NCBI GenBank assembly: GCA_024644185.1
Contig: JAHELM010000093.1
Location: forward strand, 1-7,878
Origin: Rhodospirillales bacterium
GTDB lineage: Bacteria; Pseudomonadota; Alphaproteobacteria; UBA8366; JADFVY01
DNA: 7,878 nucleotides
Direction of reading: 5' to 3'
Shown: positions 5,391 to 7,878 of the stretch, in pieces
Layout of the letters: each line of letters opens with the position of its first letter
Numbering within the stretch: position 1 is the first letter of the stretch
Notes under the pieces: generated by a model
Seen by the model: the letters and a program-made list of their open reading frames with translations, nothing else
Databases searched by the model: none
What the model was told of the DNA's origin: nothing
Translations under genes and position numbers: made by a program

Positions 5391-5404
5391 CCGCCGCGCT
5401 CGCC

Positions 5405-5433
5405 TTGCGGGGGGGGCGGCGGCCCCCTATAAG
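5405..5433 (+). promoter_or_regulatory. Candidate lgt operon promoter
   Basis: TTGCGG (5405-5410) and TATAAG (5428-5433) are separated by exactly 17 nt, a strong sigma-70-type match. The spacer is an almost pure G tract followed by C's. Transcription would start near 5440, giving a leader of about 33 nt that includes the ggaga Shine-Dalgarno of lgt. Confidence 0.6.
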
Positions 5434-5472
5434 ACTCGGCAAGCCGCCGTGAAATCCCGTGGAGACACCCCG

Positions 5473-6282
5473 ATGGGCCCTATCGACTTCCCGCAATTCG
5501 ATCCGGTGATCCTGCATCTGGGACCGCTGGCGATTCGCTGGTACGCACTGGCCTATGTGGTCGGGTTGCTGGCCGGGTGGCGGTACTGCATGTGGCTGAC
5601 GGAGAAGCCGCCGCACCTGGTGTCGGCGCGGCAGATCGACGATTTCCTGGTCTGGGCGACGCTGGGCGTGATCCTGGGCGGACGGCTGGGCTTCGTCCTG
5701 TTCTACCAGCCCGGCCACTACCTGGCGAACCCGCTGGATATCCTCAAGGTCTGGAATGGCGGGATGTCGTTTCACGGTGGGCTGGCGGGCGTCAGCCTGG
5801 GGATGGTGATCTTTGCCCGGCGGAACGGCATTCCACTGCTTGGCTTCACCGATCTGATCGCCGCCGCCGCCCCGGCCGGCCTGTGCCTGGGCCGCATCGC
5901 CAATTTTATCAATGGCGAGCTGTGGGGCCGCCCGACCGACGGGTCCTGGGGCGTGATCTTCCGCCATGTCGACGATCTGCCGCGCCATCCCAGCCAGCTC
6001 TACGAGGCGACGCTCGAAGGGCTGGTGCTGTTCGCGATCCTCACCGCGCTTGTGCTGGGCCGGGCGCGCGCCCTGACCCGGCCCGGCCTGACGACCGGCG
6101 TTTTCCTGGGCGGCTATGGCCTGGCCCGCATCGCCGTCGAATTCTTCCGCGAGCCGGATTCCTATATCGGTCTGCTGTCCTTCGGCACCAGTTGGGGCCA
6201 GTGGCTGTCGCTGCCGCTGGTGGCCGGCGGCGCCTATCTGGTGTGGCGCGCCTTGCGGCGGCCAGCCATGCACGGGACGTGA
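5473..6282 (+). CDS. lgt: Prolipoprotein diacylglyceryl transferase
   Basis: This inner-membrane enzyme transfers diacylglyceryl from phosphatidylglycerol to the lipobox Cys of prolipoproteins, the first step of lipoprotein maturation. The protein has 269 aa and about seven hydrophobic segments. Family motifs are all present: VWNGGMSFHGGL (93-104, with the conserved His101), the signature GRIANFINGELWGRPTD (140-156, with Arg141, Asn144 and Asn147), RHPSQLYEA (171-179) and YGLARIAVEFFREPD (215-229) with the conserved Arg/Glu. The ATG at 5473 is chosen because ggaga (5461-5465) lies 7 nt before it; an in-frame GTG at 5449 would add eight residues with no good Shine-Dalgarno. The promoter at 5405-5433 is divergent from ubiK. 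The stop overlaps the GTG of the next gene as GTGA, so the operon is translationally coupled. Confidence 0.96.
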   Translation: MGPIDFPQFDPVILHLGPLAIRWYALAYVVGLLAGWRYCMWLTEKPPHLVSARQIDDFLVWATLGVILGGRLGFVLFYQPGHYLANPLDILKVWNGGMSFHGGLAGVSLGMVIFARRNGIPLLGFTDLIAAAAPAGLCLGRIANFINGELWGRPTDGSWGVIFRHVDDLPRHPSQLYEATLEGLVLFAILTALVLGRARALTRPGLTTGVFLGGYGLARIAVEFFREPDSYIGLLSFGTSWGQWLSLPLVAGGAYLVWRALRRPAMHGT

Positions 6283-7394
6283 CCGGAACCCTGTCAGACC
6301 GCCTGCGCCGCCGGATCGCGCTGGCCGGGCCGATCGCCGTTTCCGCCTATATGGCCGAGGCCCTGGGCGACCCCGAGCATGGCTACTACATGACGCGCGA
6401 CCCGCTGGGCGCGGCCGGCGATTTCACCACCGCGCCGGAAATCAGCCAGATGTTCGGCGAGTTGATCGGGCTGTGGTGCGCCGAGGTCTGGCGCCAGGCC
6501 GGCCAGCCGAAGACGGTTCGGTTGATCGAGCTGGGTCCGGGGCGTGGAACGCTGATGGCCGATCTGCTGCGGGCGGCGCGCATGGCCCCGGATTTCGCCG
6601 ACGCCCTGTCGGTGCATCTGGTTGAAACCAGCCCGGTGCTGACGGCGCGGCAGCGGACGGCCCTGGGCGGGCACCGGGTCCAGTGGCACGACCGGCTGGA
6701 TGACGTACCGGACGGCCCGGCCCTGATCGTCGCCAATGAATTCTTCGACGCGCTGCCGATCCACCAGTTGCAGCGCGACGCCTCCGGCTGGCGCGAGCGG
6801 ATGGTCGGCCTGGACGAGAATGGCGGCGGCTTCCGCTTTGGCCTGGCCCCGGCGGCGTCGCCGCTGGAGGCGCTGATCCCGGAATCCGTGCGCGGGGCGG
6901 CGAACCCGGGCGATCTGTTCGAGCTGTGCCCCGCCGGGATCGGCATCGCCCGTGCCATCGGCCAGCGGATCGCGGCCCAGGGCGGCGCCGCGCTGCTGAT
7001 CGATTACGGCCATGCCGAAAGCGCCACGGGCGACACCTTGCAGGCCGTGCGCGCCCACCGCTATTGCGATCCGCTGGACGATCCGGGCTCCGCCGACCTG
7101 ACCGCGCATGTGGATTTCGCCATACTGGCCCGCGCCGCGTCCGAGGCGGGCGCGGCGGCCCATGGGCCGGTGACGCAGGGCGAATTCCTGTCGCGCCTGG
7201 GAATCGGCGCCCGGGCCGGGATCCTGCTGCGCCGGGCGACCCCGGCCCAGGCCGGGGATATTCGCGCCGCCTGTCGCCGCTTGATCGGGCCGGAAGAAAT
7301 GGGCACCCTGTTCAAGGCGCTGGCGCTCACTTCGGCGCCGGCGCCGCCGCCGCCCGGCTTCATGCAGGATTCGGAGAGTTCACCCAGGCCATGA
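6279..7394 (+). CDS. MidA/NDUFAF7-type SAM-dependent methyltransferase
   Basis: This is a class I methyltransferase of 371 aa in the MidA/NDUFAF7 (DUF185) family. The mitochondrial homologue methylates an arginine of complex I subunit NDUFS2 and is needed for complex I assembly; the same role in bacteria is an inference. Visible motifs are GDFTTAPEISQMFGELIG (47-64), the SAM-binding loop IELGPGRGT (83-91), NEFFDALPIHQ (153-163), LLIDYGH (239-245), the family motif RYCDPLDDPGSADLTAHVDF (261-280) and MGTLFKALA (341-349). The start is GTG at 6279, within the lgt stop (GTGA), with an in-frame N-terminus that fits the family. The stop at 7392-7394 overlaps the ATG of pgeF as ATGA. No truncation or missing motif is seen. 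Confidence 0.93.
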   Translation: MTGTLSDRLRRRIALAGPIAVSAYMAEALGDPEHGYYMTRDPLGAAGDFTTAPEISQMFGELIGLWCAEVWRQAGQPKTVRLIELGPGRGTLMADLLRAARMAPDFADALSVHLVETSPVLTARQRTALGGHRVQWHDRLDDVPDGPALIVANEFFDALPIHQLQRDASGWRERMVGLDENGGGFRFGLAPAASPLEALIPESVRGAANPGDLFELCPAGIGIARAIGQRIAAQGGAALLIDYGHAESATGDTLQAVRAHRYCDPLDDPGSADLTAHVDFAILARAASEAGAAAHGPVTQGEFLSRLGIGARAGILLRRATPAQAGDIRAACRRLIGPEEMGTLFKALALTSAPAPPPPGFMQDSESSPRP

Positions 7395-7878
7395 CCGATA
7401 CCGCGCCGCCACGCCTGACCGAGCCCGCCCTTGCCGCGGCCGCCGGTGTGCGCCATGCCTTCTTCACCCGCGAGGGCGGGGTCAGCACCGGGCTGTATTC
7501 GTCGCTGAACGTGGGATTCGGATCGGGTGACGACCGTGCCGCGATCGCCGAGAACCGCCGCCGCGCCCTCGCCTGCTTCGATCTTCCGGCGGCGACGCTG
7601 GATACCGTATTCCAGGTGCATGGCACCGCGGTGGCGCTGGCCGACCGGCATTGGGACCCGGCCGACGCGCCACGCGCCGATGCGCTGGCGACCGACCGGC
7701 CGGGCATTGCGCTGGGCATCCTGACCGCCGATTGCGTGCCGGTGCTGTTCGCCGGCCTGGCCGCCGGCGGCCGGCCGGTGATCGGCGCCGCCCATGCCGG
7801 CTGGCGCGGCGCCATCGCCGGCGTGCTGGAGGAAACGGTGGCGGCGATGCGGCGGCTGGGTGCCGAGCCGGGCACCAT
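7391..7878 (+). CDS. pgeF: PgeF/YfiH-type laccase-domain protein, 3' end missing
   Basis: This is the first 162 residues of a multicopper-polyphenol-oxidase-like (YfiH/PgeF, FAMIN) domain protein; the family is usually about 250 aa, and the frame runs off the window edge without a stop. E. coli PgeF prevents L-Ser from replacing L-Ala in peptidoglycan stems. Related proteins act on purine nucleosides. Metal-site motifs are visible: FFTREGGVS (24-32), QVHG with His77, TADCVPV with Cys115, and HAGWRG with His135. The ATG at 7391 overlaps the methyltransferase stop as ATGA, so translation is coupled. With lgt in the same operon, an envelope role is plausible. The biochemical activity in this organism is open between peptidoglycan editing and nucleoside metabolism. 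Confidence 0.92.
   Translation, partial: MTDTAPPRLTEPALAAAAGVRHAFFTREGGVSTGLYSSLNVGFGSGDDRAAIAENRRRALACFDLPAATLDTVFQVHGTAVALADRHWDPADAPRADALATDRPGIALGILTADCVPVLFAGLAAGGRPVIGAAHAGWRGAIAGVLEETVAAMRRLGAEPGT

Noticed and set aside
5449..5472. GTG start for lgt at 5449
   Set aside because: It has no Shine-Dalgarno and would add eight atypical residues, while ATG at 5473 has ggaga at ideal spacing.
4945..6273. A 442-codon minus-strand frame opposite lgt and running through ubiK
   Set aside because: It crosses both divergent promoters and is antisense to intact lgt; composition is that of a shadow frame.
1..7878. Mobile element, CRISPR array, toxin-antitoxin or defence system
   Set aside because: No transposase, integrase, spaced direct repeats, terminal inverted repeats or defence-type domains are visible; every sizeable gene belongs to a recognised core family.

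Overview
The window is a high-GC chromosomal stretch (roughly two thirds G+C by eye, with strong G/C preference at third codon positions). It most likely comes from an alphaproteobacterium, perhaps near the Rhodospirillales. Three things point there: an EnvZ/OmpR-type pair with the alphaproteobacterial N-terminal sensor signature (HWDTxTRRLA), a poly(hydroxyalkanoate) granule phasin, and the gene order ubiK / lgt / midA-type methyltransferase / pgeF. The lineage is an inference from family knowledge, not a database result. I see no mobile element, CRISPR array, tRNA or rRNA. The window reads as ordinary core genome, and I found no credible undescribed multi-gene system.

Layout. (1) Positions 1-1901, plus strand: the 3' part of an OmpR-class response regulator, then its histidine kinase 8 nt downstream. 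(2) 1920-2255, minus strand: a CsaA-like tRNA-binding protein, convergent with the kinase at only 18 nt. (3) 2310-2390: a cluster of hairpins, including a 12-bp perfect stem that looks like the phasin terminator. (4) 2397-2849, minus: a phasin. Its promoter region carries a perfect CTGC-N3-GCAG palindrome and a one-mismatch copy, which look like PhaR operators. (5) 3011-4825, minus: a tightly packed operon in the order ybjN-domain gene, proC, ybaK-type aminoacyl-tRNA deacylase. (6) 4826-5015: a 190-nt gap with a possible operon promoter and a consensus DnaA box. (7) 5016-5327, minus: a UbiK/BMFP-family gene, divergent from (8) 5473-7878, plus: lgt, a MidA/NDUFAF7-type methyltransferase and the 5' part of pgeF. 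These last three are joined by 4-nt GTGA and ATGA start/stop overlaps.

How the genes may work together. The two-component pair senses an envelope or periplasmic cue and controls unknown targets. The phasin coats PHA granules and is probably repressed by PhaR when no polymer is present. proC completes proline synthesis, and the co-transcribed deacylase may clear mischarged tRNA(Pro). The lgt operon groups lipoprotein lipidation, a probable respiratory complex I assembly methyltransferase and a peptidoglycan quality-control enzyme. It is driven from a compact divergent promoter shared with ubiK, a ubiquinone-biosynthesis accessory factor.

The best leads are regulatory: the PhaR-like operators flanking the phasin core promoter, the back-to-back ubiK/lgt promoters, the terminator/promoter overlap upstream of csaA, and the proC-deacylase pairing.
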